A DNA stretch of 64,000 bases from Lepidodermella squamata (taxonomy: Eukaryota; Gastrotricha): positions 930,001 through 994,000 of the forward strand of contig JBLDXI010000015.1 of NCBI GenBank assembly GCA_047495785.1, given 5' to 3'. The position numbers were made by a program, and so were the translations under genes. Every line of letters begins with the position of its first letter. The first letter of the stretch is position 1. This document shows positions 1 through 12,408 of this stretch, piece after piece. The notes below the pieces were generated by a model, which worked only from the letters and a program-made list of their open reading frames with translations, searched no databases and was not told the origin of the DNA.

Positions 1-548
1 TTGGATCAATATCATAACGCTCGAATATCAAATTTGTCCTTCAAATAAAGCATCCTGCCGTCACGACGCAGTGAGATTTTCAACCCTAGTTTTTGGCATG
101 TCGAAAACGTGAATGCAAAACTGGTCAATAGACGTGACTGAAGTGTCTAAGTGCAGCGGAAACTTGCGGAGGCTTTGTCTGATATAGGATACGAAAAACA
201 TATATCAAGACAATTTTCATAGTTTCGAATTTATTGTGACGACAATAACAGCCAGTTTGAAGATAGGTATTACTCTGTGATATAAGCCAATTTTATTAAA
301 AGTATCCTAACCTTTTTTGTAGCTCCGAAGATTGATCCGGAGATTATGAGGCTCATGGGTTACGAATGGTCATAATAAGGATTTCAACCTGGGTCTGTTT
401 CGAACTTATTTATGGCTTCCGAACTTGAGAATCCTAATTGAAAATCCATCCTTAAGTTCGAACACGTTTTCTCAAAATAACTTGAGTAATAAGCCTACTC
501 CGCGACAAGTGACAAACATCTTATTAAAATCTTAGATTTTTTGAAAAA
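1..548. other. Upstream region of the GPCR gene, no gene seen
   Basis: This AT-rich stretch precedes the receptor start codon. I see no convincing coding region, RNA gene or repeat. It presumably holds the promoter and 5' untranslated region of the gene starting at 549. Confidence 0.5.
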
Positions 549-3114
549 ATGAGGATCATCCTAATCCTGTACGCGATTCTACCAGTTCAACAATGCCAAG
601 TCAAAGTTCTGAAGAAAGACTTCACCCTCCTGGTTCCATTTATGTTACCATTGGGTGGGACAGTCAATCCTATGGGTCCTTTCGCGACTGAGACAGCTCA
701 GCTAGTCCTGGACACGATAAATGGCGGCAATCAAGTCCTACCTGGGTACAACTTGGTTCTGGATGTTGCCGACGATAAATGTACGGACAGTCCGGCTGTT
801 CGAGCAGCCGTCAACCTGTTCACCAACTACAAACCTATGCGAGACGTATCAACGACGAATTCCACCGAATTCGGCACATTCCAACCATTGAAACTGGACT
901 TTGTGAAAGAAACTGCGAAAATTGGCTACGTGCCACCGCTGTTTTTCGGCGGAATCTGCTCTGCAGCTTGCGTAGCAGCGGGTAAGTTTCCGCACCATTT
1001 TGGCTTCATCGACATGGTAACCGGTTGCAATGATCCGTCGATAGCTGATCGCAAGAAGTTTCCTAATGTCTACCGTTTCTTGCCATCCCTTGCTAGGGTT
1101 TCGGATATTCGAGGACAATTCTTCGATCTAATGAACTGGGACAAGGTGGCTATTGTTTCGGACGCAATTCAAGTCTCTTTTCTGGTAAAATTCCCCATGT
1201 GAATCTTTAGCTAATGATTTTCGCCTTTTTAGGACGCTTTTGGGATGATGAAAATGCTGCAGCAGCGGAATATTGAGATTGGAGCTCAGGAGTTCTTCTT
1301 CGATGATCCAACTGATGCCCTGTATCGGGTCAAAGCTTCCGATTCGCGAATCATCTTCGCAACTTGTTTTGTCAACGTTTGCCCAAAAATCGCTTGCACT
1401 GCCCTGAAAATCGGCCTTCACGGGCCGAAATACATCTGGGTATTCAGAACAGCCACCGATCTGCTCAGCCCTGCGTTACAACGACCGGATGGCTGTGACC
1501 AATCAATGACAGACCGATTTGCAGAGCGATCTCTGTACATTGGGGCTGATAACGAGGGGCTGTCCTTAGATCCCGAGAAAACAATCAGTCAGATTGGGAT
1601 AAGTATGAAGTACTACAACGATTACCTGGCTAGTAGAACTCAGGGTGTCCCGCGTAACGGGGCTTACTCGTGGCGATTTTTCGTGTTCGAAGCTGTGCAC
1701 AATGCTGCTAACATTCTTCACAACGTGGAGAAAGATCTGAACAAAAGCAAGTTACTTTTGTACCTAACTAACGTCAATAATGTTCTTTTCATTAGGAAAT
1801 GAGACATTAAGGGACCTAATTATGGACGCTTCGAGGCGGAACGAGCTCACGGAGCTAGTTAGGCTGAAAACTTTGAATATTGACGTCGAAGGCCTGAGCG
1901 GTCGAACAGCTTTCATGCCAAACACAACGGAGTCCACGACCCCTGTAATCATCGTCGATCAGGTTCAAAATGGTGTTAGAAAAACAGTTTGGTCCTATAA
2001 CAACTTGACCGCGCCAAGGTTGGTCGACCGTTTCCAAGTTAGAATTCCCCCGAAATGGGACACTTTCAACGGAAAACCGCCGCGAAGCAGGACCTTGGAC
2101 GTGCTGGTGCACCGAGAGGTCCCTAACTGGATCGTCATAATCAGTTACGTGATATCAATAGCTTTGATCATATCACTTATGGCTATGCATTACCGAGACC
2201 TAGGGAAGTTGGTTCGAGGATTGAAAGCAGGAAATCCATCTTTTCGTTCAGTTTCCTTTAAAATATCCGTTGTCGGCTGCATTCTACTTCAATCGACAGC
2301 TTTCACCTACCCGCACACTGCAACAATTTTTTCTATATCAGATTTCTGCGCCACAGCTCCGATCCTCACTCTTGTTGGTTTATTCATGATGACGTCATCC
2401 TTCGTAGGGATTCTGGCTCCAAAGCCCTCAGTTCCCAAGCCTACTGTGTATCATGGAGCGGCCAGGACTTCAGTTTTCATAGAATCTGCTAGACCTCAAC
2501 AAAAGGTGGATTTCCTACCAGCTAAGATGCTTTCCCTCTCTTTATTGATTGAGTCTATACTTCTCATCCTTTGGTACCGAATTGGTGGCGCACCAGATTT
2601 CAGCTTGTTTAAAGAATCTTCCGTTGATCCTGAAGATGATGACGTGATCTGGCGCAACGAATGGATAACTTGCAGTTTAAGTGAAGAATCTGCAACTTGG
2701 CTTATAGGCCCGCTAGGTTTCCAGGCAATAATTTTCGCCATGGGTATTTTTTTCGCCTTGAAGCGAAGTTTCGACAAGTCAAACCGCGATCCATTGATCA
2801 AAATCATTTCTGCAGCAGTTTACATCCTTCTTACGCTGAGCGTTTTGGCTATAATCGCGATTTTGGTGATAAGAAGCGGCCCGAGTGTTTTTGCCATAAC
2901 GACTTGCTACATCTATTGCTGTTCGCTGTTGATGATTGCGATGTTTTCGAGGAAAATCTCATTGATCTCGGCTGATTCTAAGCCTCACAGTGCTTCGGCT
3001 GCTCACACGAGAGCCAGGGAATTCAACCACAGAACATCTTTCGAACCAGCACCAGCGCAGAAGGGAAATAGCAGAGTGAATTCAACTGTGAACAGTAGCT
3101 TCCAAGCTTTCTAA
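549..3114 (+). CDS. GABA-B-like class C GPCR (three exons)
   Basis: Plasma-membrane receptor with an extracellular Venus-flytrap ligand-binding domain and a seven-helix domain, of the GABA-B-like class C type. Exon 1 (549-1184) has a signal peptide and ligand-binding-lobe sequence, with a GGICSAAC element and the pattern RxLPSLARVSD...FDLMNWDKVAIV. A 48-bp GT-AG intron (1185-1232) is phase 0. Exon 2 starts at 1233. The second intron is less certain: a donor at 1751 joins in frame to an acceptor before 1812, but other in-frame pairs exist. Exon 3 carries seven hydrophobic segments between about 2122 and 2968 and ends with a short Ser/Ala-rich cytoplasmic tail. The tail is shorter than in vertebrate GABA-B receptors and shows no obvious coiled coil. 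The ligand cannot be told from the sequence. The start is the first ATG of the frame and gives a good signal peptide. Confidence 0.8.
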
Positions 3115-3510
3115 AAGTTATACCCTGAAACTTGCTTCATATGAGTAAATGATTGAGCTAATTTAAAGGTTGGTTTTGAACTTCAAAACAATCAACTTTT
3201 TGTTAGATAGAGGAATAGCTTGTTTCAAGTTTGAATTCAGCGACCTCGGAAGAGCCATGCTTTGTTAGAGTGGATTTCGTTCGATGATTCCACTGTGGTA
3301 ATTATTTTTAGATCCTCAGTGGGCTATGTGGTGCCCTTTTTAATTTCAGGTTAAATGAGGTTAAATCTTATTTTTATGTACCAGTAAAATGAATGATCAC
3401 TTGCCTACAACAATTTGAACTGCTAATTTTCAAATTTTCTTTGCGCACGCGCCCAGACAGACTATACTTTTTTGGCCAACTCATTTTTCACAAAACAATT
3501 TAAAAAAAAC
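3115..3510. other. Intergenic region 3.1-3.5 kb
   Basis: Short AT-rich spacer between the GPCR stop and the next start codon. Nothing else is recognisable. Confidence 0.4.
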
Positions 3511-5748
3511 ATGAAATATTTGCTGTTTACTACACTATTAGTTTCACTGAGCCATGCGGTTTCAGCGCAGTTAGGAGCCTGTGCTAGTTCGGTGAGTAAG
3601 CAACTCGATTTTAAAAGATGGTGCCAAGCCCCGACTGGGCGCCGATATCTCCCCGCAATTCCTAGCGAAAACAATGATGTTTACATCGACTTTGGAACTG
3701 CTGATTGCTCGGCCGTTAAATGCGAAGCTGATAAAGAGTTCGACCTTGGAATCTGCGACTGCCGCTGTACCAAGACCCCGTCAGATGCTGGCCAGCGTTG
3801 CTTCGGTAATCGCGCGGAAAGCGTGAAATCATTGGATTACTACTATGAAGTTAGCGCCAGGAACTGCTTCACCCAGGTCAATTGTTCGACCGGGCTACAG
3901 TTCAATTCTCGAACTTGCACCTGCGAGTGCTTCCCGAAATACGTCGACAAAGCCACGTTTTGCCGGAACAAATCAGGTGCTTACTTCTACAGAGCTGCAG
4001 ATGGCACAAGATTCTACTACCCGGCTTCTGAAAACGGCTGTGTGGTACCTGGGTCTGGAAAATCCTGTGATTCGGGGACCTTTGACACAACAGCTTGCGA
4101 GTGCCGTTGCGCTGGTGATTTGGTGCCGTTCGATTCAAACGAGATGTTAACTGCGTCGTCTACAGCCTGTCAAGATCTTGGCAAGTATCGGTTATCAGCG
4201 AGCGATGATTACGTGTATTACGAGTTCAAAGAACTGGGCTGTTTCTACCGGAGGCAATGCGAAAAGCCTGGCTATGTGTTCGATCACAAGATTTGCGCTT
4301 GCTCTTGCCCGGCTCCGATTAACCCAGCTGAGCAGACCTGCACTGGCCCGGATCTAGAAAAGCGAACTGCTCATAGTCTACCGGGGAGGTACTATCTCGT
4401 GCAAGGTGATTGTAAAGTCGCGAAGCGATGCCCAGATGGAAGCATATTCGACGTCAACAAGTGTTCTTGCGTGAGTTGATTTGAATACAATTTTAATATC
4501 GGTATTGAATTGATTAAACTGCAAAAACATTACTTAAACATGCCGATAAATTTACCTTGGGCTTATTTTGAACGAATTTAAGAGATGTGCTCCTAAATTC
4601 CTAATCAAGTCCCTATATAATTTTGTCTCTTGAAATCACTGAAAATTCTTGTTTAACCGCCATTCCTTTTTCTATCTTCAAAAAAGTATAAATGAAATTA
4701 CTCGAAATTCCAAACTCTCTGAACCATAAACCCCCAATCTCGATTGATCATTTAGGAGGAAGAAAACATTTAGCTTTTAGATTACAATCACGCTTAATTT
4801 GATTTCGCATTTTTTAAGGTTGGACCAGAAGGCTGTGTTGCAGCTAAAGACTGGTCGTGCCAGCAAGGTGATTTGAACCCTACAACATGCGATTGCAGAT
4901 GCCCAGACGGCTGGAGCACAGGCGCCGTTCAAGACATTATCGCAGTAGTTAACTGCGGCGGAAAGTTCTACGCTACAAGAAAGTCCCCTCTTCCTTCAAA
5001 CTCCTACTACGAGCTGCAACCTAACAAATGCTACGCCCCTCGGAACTGCCCGAATCCGAAGCACATCTTCGATTTCAATCTGTGCAAATGCGTTTGCCCG
5101 AACGAATGCGATAGCAGCCAAGAGCGAAACGAAGAGACGTGTGAGTGTAGCTGCAAACCGCCGAACAGTCGACCGGATATTCCGTTCAACTCGACCGAAA
5201 AATGTTTGTCACCAATCGATGGTAGCACTCGATATCCGATCGCTGATTCCTCGAGGGATTATTTTGAAATAAACCAACTGGGATGTGTTGTTAGAAAGAA
5301 GTGCTCGGGAACGTTTTACGGCGGTGATATTTGCGACTGCAAGTGTCCAGCTGGTCTAGTTCCAGAATCTAAAGTTGACATTCGATTCAGATCTAACAAC
5401 CCCAAGTTTTGTGACGGCCTCTACACTTACCGATCGCTGAATGATGGTCAAATTTACTACATTTATCGCGCAGATGACTGCTTTGAGGAGGTCAAGTGTC
5501 CCAACAATTTGTCCTACGACGGCACGGAATGTGGCTGTACGTGCTCGCCGAACATCGCTCAGTTCTCAACTGAGAAGATGAAGCCAAAGAATTGGTGCAG
5601 GAAAGCGCTTGATCGATATGGGGATAGGACGATTTACTACGATTACGATCGTGGCTGTGGCGTTTGGAAACGGTGTGAAGTCGTTGGAAGTGAGCAGCAA
5701 GTCTTCTACCCCGGAGCCACTTGTCGATGCGGGTTTCGTTCGCCGTAA
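3511..5748 (+). CDS. Secreted cysteine-repeat protein, about 11 modules
   Basis: Function unknown; probably a secreted structural or matrix protein. Exon 1 is 3511-4470 and exon 2 is 4819-5748, with a 348-bp intron; the product is about 629 residues. The ATG at 3511 starts a clear signal peptide ending near AVSAQ. The rest is tandem modules of roughly 50-70 residues. Each has a Tyr/Phe-rich YYE-like strand, then Cys, then Cys, then F-D/N, ending in C-x-C-x-C. I count about eleven C-x-C-x-C ends. The first module (Cys...F-K-R-W-C-Q) matches the first module of the genes at 8366, 17487 and 19126, so all four are paralogs. At the splice junction the usual module spacing is short, so a small exon may have been lost or missed. 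There is no membrane anchor. The style recalls cysteine-repeat house proteins of larvaceans, but that comparison was not tested. Confidence 0.75.
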
Positions 5749-6134
5749 TGATCCTGTTCTCCAAAAAACCCTGGACAGACTTATTTATTGAACCCAGCAA
5801 AATTATTGATATTATTATTTTGAACGTTCTTCATCATCGCTATTTAATTTAGGTCACACCAAATAAACATAGAGCAATATGAGTCATAATTTGCACTTTT
5901 GGATCAAAGCAAACTCCTCTCCAGGCTACCAGGACTTTTGATAATTGAAAAGCTGCTCAATGATAATTTTCCGTGTCATGAAGTATTTATTTCCCCGTCC
6001 TCTCGAATATTTCGTTACAAGTGAACAGAACTTTCAATGTGACACCAAAATCTCGATCGCGTGCTTTACCGCGTTCTGTTTGTTTAAGTGTTTTCAATTT
6101 TTATTGCGAATTATCATCCATATTTCAAAGAAAA
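5749..6134. other. Intergenic region 5.7-6.1 kb
   Basis: No gene seen. An AATAAA-like signal near 5860 may end the upstream transcript. Confidence 0.35.
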
Positions 6135-7386
6135 ATGAAGTGCTTTAAATTCCATGCGATAATTTTATTTTCATGCCTCATCGGCGCAACAAACGCCGCT
6201 GGATGGATTCGATGCTTCTCGGCTCATGATGCTCGCTTCATTAGATGCGTCGACCAGACAACTGGCTGCAATCAGCTAAGTGAATTTCAAGGAAAAATAC
6301 TTTAACCCGCAGCAAATTCATACTCTTTTCCGCAGCAAATTTCTTTATTTTCTTTCCAGCATCTCCAATTTTTCTCCAAATCTTGGGATTCTCACTTATT
6401 CTGATCGAGGAGGATTAGGGCTGTCGAAAAAGCCCTAACTCATTAATAAAAGATTGACTAATTTGGGGATATGATGGAAAGTCCGAAGTCATCATACTTT
6501 TGTCTCACAAATCACACTATTGGTGAAACTTGAAAAGGGTTCGTTTGGCAACATTAGTGCCAATCGATAGCCCTCGAACCCCGCTATCAACTGGCGTCGT
6601 GAATAGCTTCTTATCAAACGTAACCTGGCGTCCTTGATTGAATAAATGGAAATTTGCTGCGGAAAAGAGTGAAAATTTGCTGCGGCCAAAAGTACCGTCC
6701 ATTTCAAGTAAAAGCAATACCGATATCACATATAATGCCTCATAATCATAAACCGCCTATTATTTCTAGACAGGCAAATTATTCTTCAATCAATCGATCT
6801 GCGAGAGAGGGGTTTTCTATTATTTTCTTTCGCTGAATTTCGCCGAATTTTGGTGTTCAATAAGGTGGGACGTATGTGTTACAAATATCTAGCGCTGACG
6901 CCTGTCTGCCGTCCAGCTGGAATTCCGTGTCAAGCAAATTTCTCTCAAAAATGATTTAATTTTTATAGAATGCTGTGAAATGCAGCACTGCTGCCGGAAA
7001 TATTTGCGGAAACTTTTGCCCAGCTGGTTCACCGCAGGTTTTATGATCCAGGAGAATTCTAGCAGGGATAAGCATTTTAATTTTACAGATAGAAATCATT
7101 TCTGACCAACCGGAGTTTGCGTCGAATTACGAATATTGCTCTGTGGTAGCGGTAAGCACTAATACTTAATATTAATACTTATACCTTATGTAAATTCATT
7201 TTCCAGTGCAAAGCGCCGAATATACCGTTAGTTGGCAGGTGCCAAACGTCAGCGGGAAAAACTCGGTACATGACGGCTGCTGGAAACACTTATTTCGAAA
7301 CTGACAACCAAGGCTGTCCGATCGAACCGGCGTCTGTCTGCGCTACTGGTCGTCTGACTGCTGCCAATGGCTGCGAGTGCAGATGA
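6135..7386 (+). pseudogene. Degenerate W-x-R-C cysteine-module gene (paralog of the 10.4-kb gene)
   Basis: Exons align one by one with the intact gene at 10387. Exon 1 (from 6135) encodes a signal peptide and a GWIRCFS start. Exon 2 (6865-6948) matches the CYKY-ALTPVCRP exon. Exon 3 (6969-7037), exon 4 (7089-7151) and exon 5 (7207-7386) have the same lengths or phases as the late exons of the paralog. Two things look broken. Exon 1 runs into an inverted-repeat element and has no GT donor where the paralog has one. Only 20 nt with an in-frame TGA separate exons 2 and 3, where the paralog has four further exons. The last exon holds one C-x-C-R-type module of the neighbouring cysteine-repeat family and a normal stop. 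It could still be expressed if non-canonical introns are used, but I judge it degenerate. Confidence 0.6.
6307..6685. mobile_element. MITE-like inverted-repeat element in intron 1 of the 6.1-kb gene
   Basis: The 37-bp ends at 6307-6343 and 6649-6685 are inverted copies with about three mismatches. Each end contains the unit CCGCAGCAAAT twice. The interior has no coding potential. No clear target-site duplication was found. Confidence 0.7.
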
Positions 7387-7728
7387 AACCGAAAATGAAC
7401 AGATATTCTAAGCTTCAAACATTAAATGAAACAATGATTCGCTCACGCTTACTTAGAATGCTTAAATCATTGCTTATTTACGTGACAAAATACAGATGCG
7501 GCTTCCTTTTTACATAAAGCCTCACTTGAGAAATTATTTTTGACCGGGTATCGCTCATCCTTCTTGATTATGATGTCTACCGTTTTTTGCAAAGATAAAT
7601 TGTGTAATCATTTGAAAAAAGTGTTGAAGTATGAGTTTACATTTTGCACCGGATTTTGTGACCCACTTCTATATATATATATATATAGTTTTGGCAAATA
7701 TCAGATAGAGTGACGGCAGGTGGCGGGT
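7387..7728. other. Intergenic region with TA microsatellite
   Basis: No gene. A short (TA)n run lies at about 7671-7687. Confidence 0.5.
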
Positions 7729-7835
7729 GATTCAAAAACTGGTCGCGTGCCACGCCGTGTTTCATCTCGATAACTCTCACTACATTGAATACTCCATAAT
7801 TTTATGAATGGGGCGTGATATCGTTAAAGACAGTA
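7729..7835 (+). promoter_or_regulatory. Orphan copy of the shared upstream element
   Basis: Block 1 (GATTCAAAAACTGGTCGCG and following GTGCCACGC, from 7729) and block 2 (GGCGTGATATCGT near 7808) match the region about 100 bp upstream of the genes at 8366 and 17487. No open cysteine-repeat gene follows this copy, so it looks like a promoter left behind by a lost paralog or by a duplication. Confidence 0.6.
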
Positions 7836-8263
7836 GGTCACAATCATAGGTAAATAAATACAGCAGATCGCTAGCACATTCATGATTTATGTGTTGCCCT
7901 TACTAGTTAAACAAAGACGAGGAAAAATGCTCAAGATTGCCAGGTTGGATTCCAGTAAGCCAGGGTATAAGCGAGCGACGCGGGCTTTACCTAATGGTAT
8001 TTTACAGTAATTTTGGCGGAATTACGCCTAAAATACGTTGATTTTCGTGAAATGAGACATCTGGCCGTATTCCAGCAATGATTCAAGAAAAGCCTTCCGG
8101 CCGCTATGAAAGACCCCGCCGGCCGCGTGCGAAAATTCCAAGTCCTTACAATTACAATGTGACCCATGTAAACATGTAAATGATAAATTATTGGATAAAT
8201 TCGTAAATTCTGATGCGTATTGACTACATATATGTTATTCAAAACACTTTCAATAAATTGGGA
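7836..8263. other. Intergenic region 7.8-8.3 kb
   Basis: No gene or repeat recognised between the orphan upstream element and the promoter of the next gene. Confidence 0.4.
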
Positions 8264-8365
8264 GATTCAAAACCTGGTCGCGTGCCACAGTGTTCAGCTC
8301 GACAAATTTCACATTAGAGAAGACTCATGAATGAAGCTTTATAACATCGTAAAAAATAGCTAGAA
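8264..8365 (+). promoter_or_regulatory. Two-block upstream element of the 8.4-kb gene
   Basis: GATTCAAAACCTGGTCGCGT starts at 8264, 102 bp before the ATG. A weaker second block (AATGAAGCTTTATAACATCGT) starts near 8330. The same arrangement is found upstream of 17487, which supports a shared regulatory or core-promoter role. Confidence 0.6.
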
Positions 8366-9571
8366 ATGAACAGCTTCATCTTCATTTTTATCATCCCATT
8401 TCTGATTGGTTTTATCGAATCTAACACGCCCACTTGTGAATCTGAACTGTCTAAATCAGCCACTTTCAAAAAGTGGTGCCAAGACAACTCGAAAACGCGC
8501 TTTCCTCATGGTTCCAATCGACAGCTCTATTTTGAAGTTTCACAGCCATCTTGCTCGATATTGGAATGCGAGGGCGAGCAGTACTTTGATGCCGATACTT
8601 GCTCATGCCGCTGCGCCGGAACTCCAATCAAGGCCTGCACAGAAAATCAGATATATGTGAACGATGAGAGCCGGAACATCTGTGGATGTGTTTGCATGGA
8701 CCCTCCAGTGGAAGCAAAAGCATTATGTGGCACAGACCGCTATTCCCATTCGAAAGACAACACACTCTTTTTCCCGGTATGTACGAGATTATTTAAAATG
8801 TTATGAAAATGGGACCAACATTTTTTTTTATTCCACTAGATAGATTCCGACAATTGTGTATCGCAAGCGCCTACGAAATGCCCGCAAGGCGTGGTCACCG
8901 GCGGCCAATGCAGCTGTGCTTGTCCTGCGAATTCCCAGATTCAACCTACAGTCGACGTGGGAAAATCGTGCAGCGACGAAAAATTCTTCGTCTCTAAGAC
9001 TACTCCTGTGCCACGAAACAGCTATTTTGAGCTCGTCGTCAATAACTGCTACGAAACGCGATATTGTGAAAACCCGAACTTCGTTTACGATGTCAATTCC
9101 TGCACGTGCAAATGCCCGGACTGCCCTGTTAATCAAGTGAGAGATGACCCTGATGCGTGCACGTGCAAGTGCCGAGAGCCGACCAAATATTTTGTCAGCT
9201 CTATCAACTGCACCTCGTTCAATGGGAAGAAACGATTTGCGACTAATGACACCTATTACGATTATTTTGAGCTTGATTCAAACGGCTGCTTCGATTCGAG
9301 ATATCCCAACGGTGTGACATGCCCTCAAGGGACGCTTCAATTTACAGGCAATTGTCTGTGCACGTGTCCGGCTGGGACATTTCAAATCTCCCAAACTAAC
9401 GCTGATTTTTCTTATAATTCGAGAACCCGATGCGACCAAGTAAATTTGTATCCTGACCGTAGCAGCAACGACGTCTACTATCAAGTGACATATGAGGCGA
9501 ACAATTGCTATACTAAGGTTACTTGTCAGTCCGGGAAGACTTATAAAGTCGGCAACTGCTATTGTACCTGA
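8366..9571 (+). CDS. Secreted cysteine-repeat protein, about 7 modules
   Basis: Paralog of the genes at 3511, 17487 and 19126. Exon 1 is 8366-8776 and exon 2 is 8840-9571, with a 63-bp phase-0 GT-AG intron at the same place as in the 19126 gene. The product is about 380 residues. The ATG at 8366 begins a signal peptide (hydrophobic IFIFIIPFLIGF). The first module has the family start Cys-x-SEL...F-K-K-W-C-Q and ends CSCRC. Six more modules end in C-x-C-x-C or a shortened form. There is no transmembrane segment. The role is unknown; a disulfide-rich structural, matrix or glycan-binding protein is the simplest guess. Confidence 0.78.
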
Positions 9572-10386
9572 AGTCTTTCCAAACGGCATGCCCTTTGTCT
9601 GCTCTGCTCATGTCCCCGAACTGATGCGTTAACAAGTTATCTTATATGACCTAGCTATGAGTTACTTTATTACGATAATAAAACAAGCTTTGGTCTCATA
9701 CATAATACATACCATTTTGATAGCGAGGATATGTATCCCAAGCAAGGCGGTCAAAGTCTGGGCTGAGAAAAATAACAGAACTCTCTTCTCCAAACTTCGT
9801 TAGCTGAATTTTCATTTTAATTTTTCTGATCAGTATGGAAAATTCTATGACGGAAAGCGTTCAGAACAGAAGCCACTCGGAGGGTGAAATCGAAGCAAGT
9901 CGGATCGGATCAGGGCTAATAAAGAGCCATGTTAGCTCGACGACAGCGAAATCTCGTTTCGTTGCTTTTTCTGTTATGTTTGTTCAAAGTTTGTTCAAGT
10001 TTGTTCACAGCTCAAAGTGGGAAACGGCCAGTGCAAAAATCTAATTTAGGTCATATAGTTCTACGTTCTACCAATAATTAGTTCAAGTGACGAACAGGCT
10101 TGACGAAAACTTAATGAACATTTTTGAAGCCGAGGTAACTGGATACCGGAATAAAGCACGTAGTTGGTTCGTTTTATCAAAATAAGTGGACAAATGAAAA
10201 CAACAAATTAGTTCAGCGTTTCATTTTGACAAATTTTAAATAGATCGCGACGTCAGCATGGGAGCTATCGCGTGACAGGTTTACGAATGAAGGCCACGTG
10301 CCAAAAAACCAGACACATTTTGACCTAAATTCTACTTTTCACGAACTTCATTTTATTTCATTTCATCTTTTTTAAAAATTAACAGC
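9572..10386. other. Intergenic region 9.6-10.4 kb
   Basis: Holds a likely polyadenylation signal (AATAAAAC near 9678) for the upstream gene and the promoter of the next one. No coding region is convincing. Confidence 0.4.
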
Positions 10387-12358
10387 ATGCATTTTATTTT
10401 TATTTTCCTGACGGCTTTCGCCACTTGTGATGTCATCGATGCTTCTCGCTGGTTCCGCTGTTTCTCAGCTTTTGATGCCTCATTTGACAGTTGTACCGAC
10501 AACCCTAATGGCTGCGATGCTCTCACTATGTTCCAGGTAAACCGATTGGCTAGCATAATCAAACTAATCAAGCTAATATCTTCATTTTTTTAAATCATCA
10601 AGCGAGGGCCTTCATTTACAAATCGAAGCGCGTGTACGCATGGTGTAAGCAGTCGTTATTGACTTGAATTCAATTTAGCTGTTTGTTGCAGAACGCGCGA
10701 TTGTGCTACAAGTACATGGCTTTGACGCCTGTATGTCGACCGGGTCTTGAAATTTGCCTAAATGATGAAATTGAGGTAGTTCAATTTAGAAGTAGTGCTT
10801 TTCACTAATTTATCACCTATTTATGATTGTTTTTACTATATGAATTAGCTGAACGATTATCGAGGTTACCTCAAGATTCGACGCAACTTGGCTGAATGCG
10901 AAATTGATGCTGAAATTCTGCCGGTTCACTAATTTCAACTCTTTTTCTATTCAAACTGTTTTTTCCCATAATATAGAATTTCGAATTCAGGCGGTGTTTG
11001 AAAAACAGAGCACTTTTCACGTGTGTGCCTGCCGGTAAACCATGCCCGGATAATTCAGTGAGCAAATGCCCAATTTGTGAAAAATAATAAACATCATTTC
11101 CTCAACAGCTGCGTGGACGATTCGCGCGCAACCTCGACGTATGCCTGCAAGGAAGACGTAATTTTTTTAGGCATTTAGTCGCGTGATGATATTTTCAAAA
11201 TTTTCTTAGTACAAGTTCCCGAAGAGCAGACACCGCACATTCGGTGTTTCTCGCAGGAAAACAACGCCTTTACTGATTGCCGGCCCGAAATTTCTGGCTG
11301 CCATGGCGATGAAACATTCAATTTCTCAACTGGCGTTTTCAAAAACAAGAATCTCTGCCTTAGAGGGGTAATAACTACCATTCAGATTATTTTATCCTAA
11401 TTTATGTACACTAGAACGTTGTTCAATGTGACAAGCCCGATGGTAGAGCTTGCTACAACATTTGCCCAAGTGGATCGTCTCAGGTATTATTTAGCCAATC
11501 ATCGTGAATTGGATTTTCTTACTCATGCGAAATTCAGGTCAAAATATATTCAAACGCATCGACTTTCGCGTTGAATCATCAGCAATGCAGAAGTGACTTG
11601 GTGAGTTTGCAATGACTTGGCTGCTTACCAGAGATTTGCGAAAAGATTCGCTGCTTTTCTCATGAGTACTTTGATATTCGACGGATGAAAAGCAAGTTTT
11701 CGAGTGGATTCTTGTTAATCTTACTTTTTCTTTACAGTGCCCAGCTGGATCAGGAACCGAAGGTGACATTGACCGGTCGACGTCCTGCCAACAGAAGTAT
11801 TTCAACTCTCGGATAGCGACCGTCAACTACTACGAATTGACCGCCGATGGCTGTCTGGCCCCTAGAACGTGCTCGAGCCCCCTGCAGGTCTTCAATTTCC
11901 AAACCTGCGCATGCGGCTGCTCGACGACTTGCAACAACTACAATGAGTATCTCGTTCAGGCAAACTGTTCATGCGTGTGCGGCGCACAGCCAGCAAAATT
12001 CAGCAGTAGTTCCGCTAAGTGCACGAGTAAAGACGGGATAACCCGATACGTTTCAACTAAGGAAGAATCCACGTACTTCAAGGTGACCCGAAACAATTGC
12101 GTCTACTCGGATAAATGCCGAGTGGGCGTTTTGCAAACGGACAGCCGTTGTGACTGCGCGTGCCCGTCTGGCTCATCTGAGGAGTATAAATTCGGAAACG
12201 ATATCGGGCGAGATTACACTTTTTGCGACAATGTGCTTCACTTCGCATCGGCAAGCTCAGCGTACAATTACTACATAAGCAAGTTCAGTGGCTGCTATTC
12301 GCTGGAAGCTTGCGACCCAGGCCAGAAATATCATACTGGCGAATGTGGCTGCCGCTGA
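10387..12358 (+). CDS. Secreted multi-module cysteine protein with acquired C-terminal repeats (nine exons)
   Basis: Unknown function. Proposed exons are 10387-10536, 10692-10775, 10849-10923, 10977-11057, 11109-11157, 11210-11367, 11415-11483, 11538-11600 and 11738-12358. All have GT-AG borders and the frame stays open for about 449 residues. Introns are 47-155 bp. Exon 1 encodes a signal peptide and an SRWFRCFS start. The middle exons each carry a two- to four-cysteine module of the type found in the 3' exons of the lectin genes at 36-44 kb (for example IRCFSQ...DCRPEISGC). The last exon has four modules of the C-x-C-x-C family and is nearly identical to 17737-18338. This makes the gene a chimera of two cysteine families, with the shared segment probably moved recently by duplication or gene conversion. 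Confidence 0.72.
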
Positions 12359-12408
12359 GATTTGCTAGCCAGCTTTTGATTAACACTTTTTCGTTCTCAT
12401 TTTGTGTA
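11752..12408 (+). repeat. 0.65-kb near-identical copy shared with 17731-18388
   Basis: From the GGAACCGAAGGTG motif to shortly after the stop codon, this segment matches 17731-18388. I found one silent difference in about 600 coding bases and a few changes in the 3' flank. Flanking sequence on both sides is unrelated. Confidence 0.9.

Noticed and set aside
9835-10044. 69-codon plus-strand frame after an ATG
   Set aside because: No signal peptide, cysteine pattern or homology; length is expected by chance.
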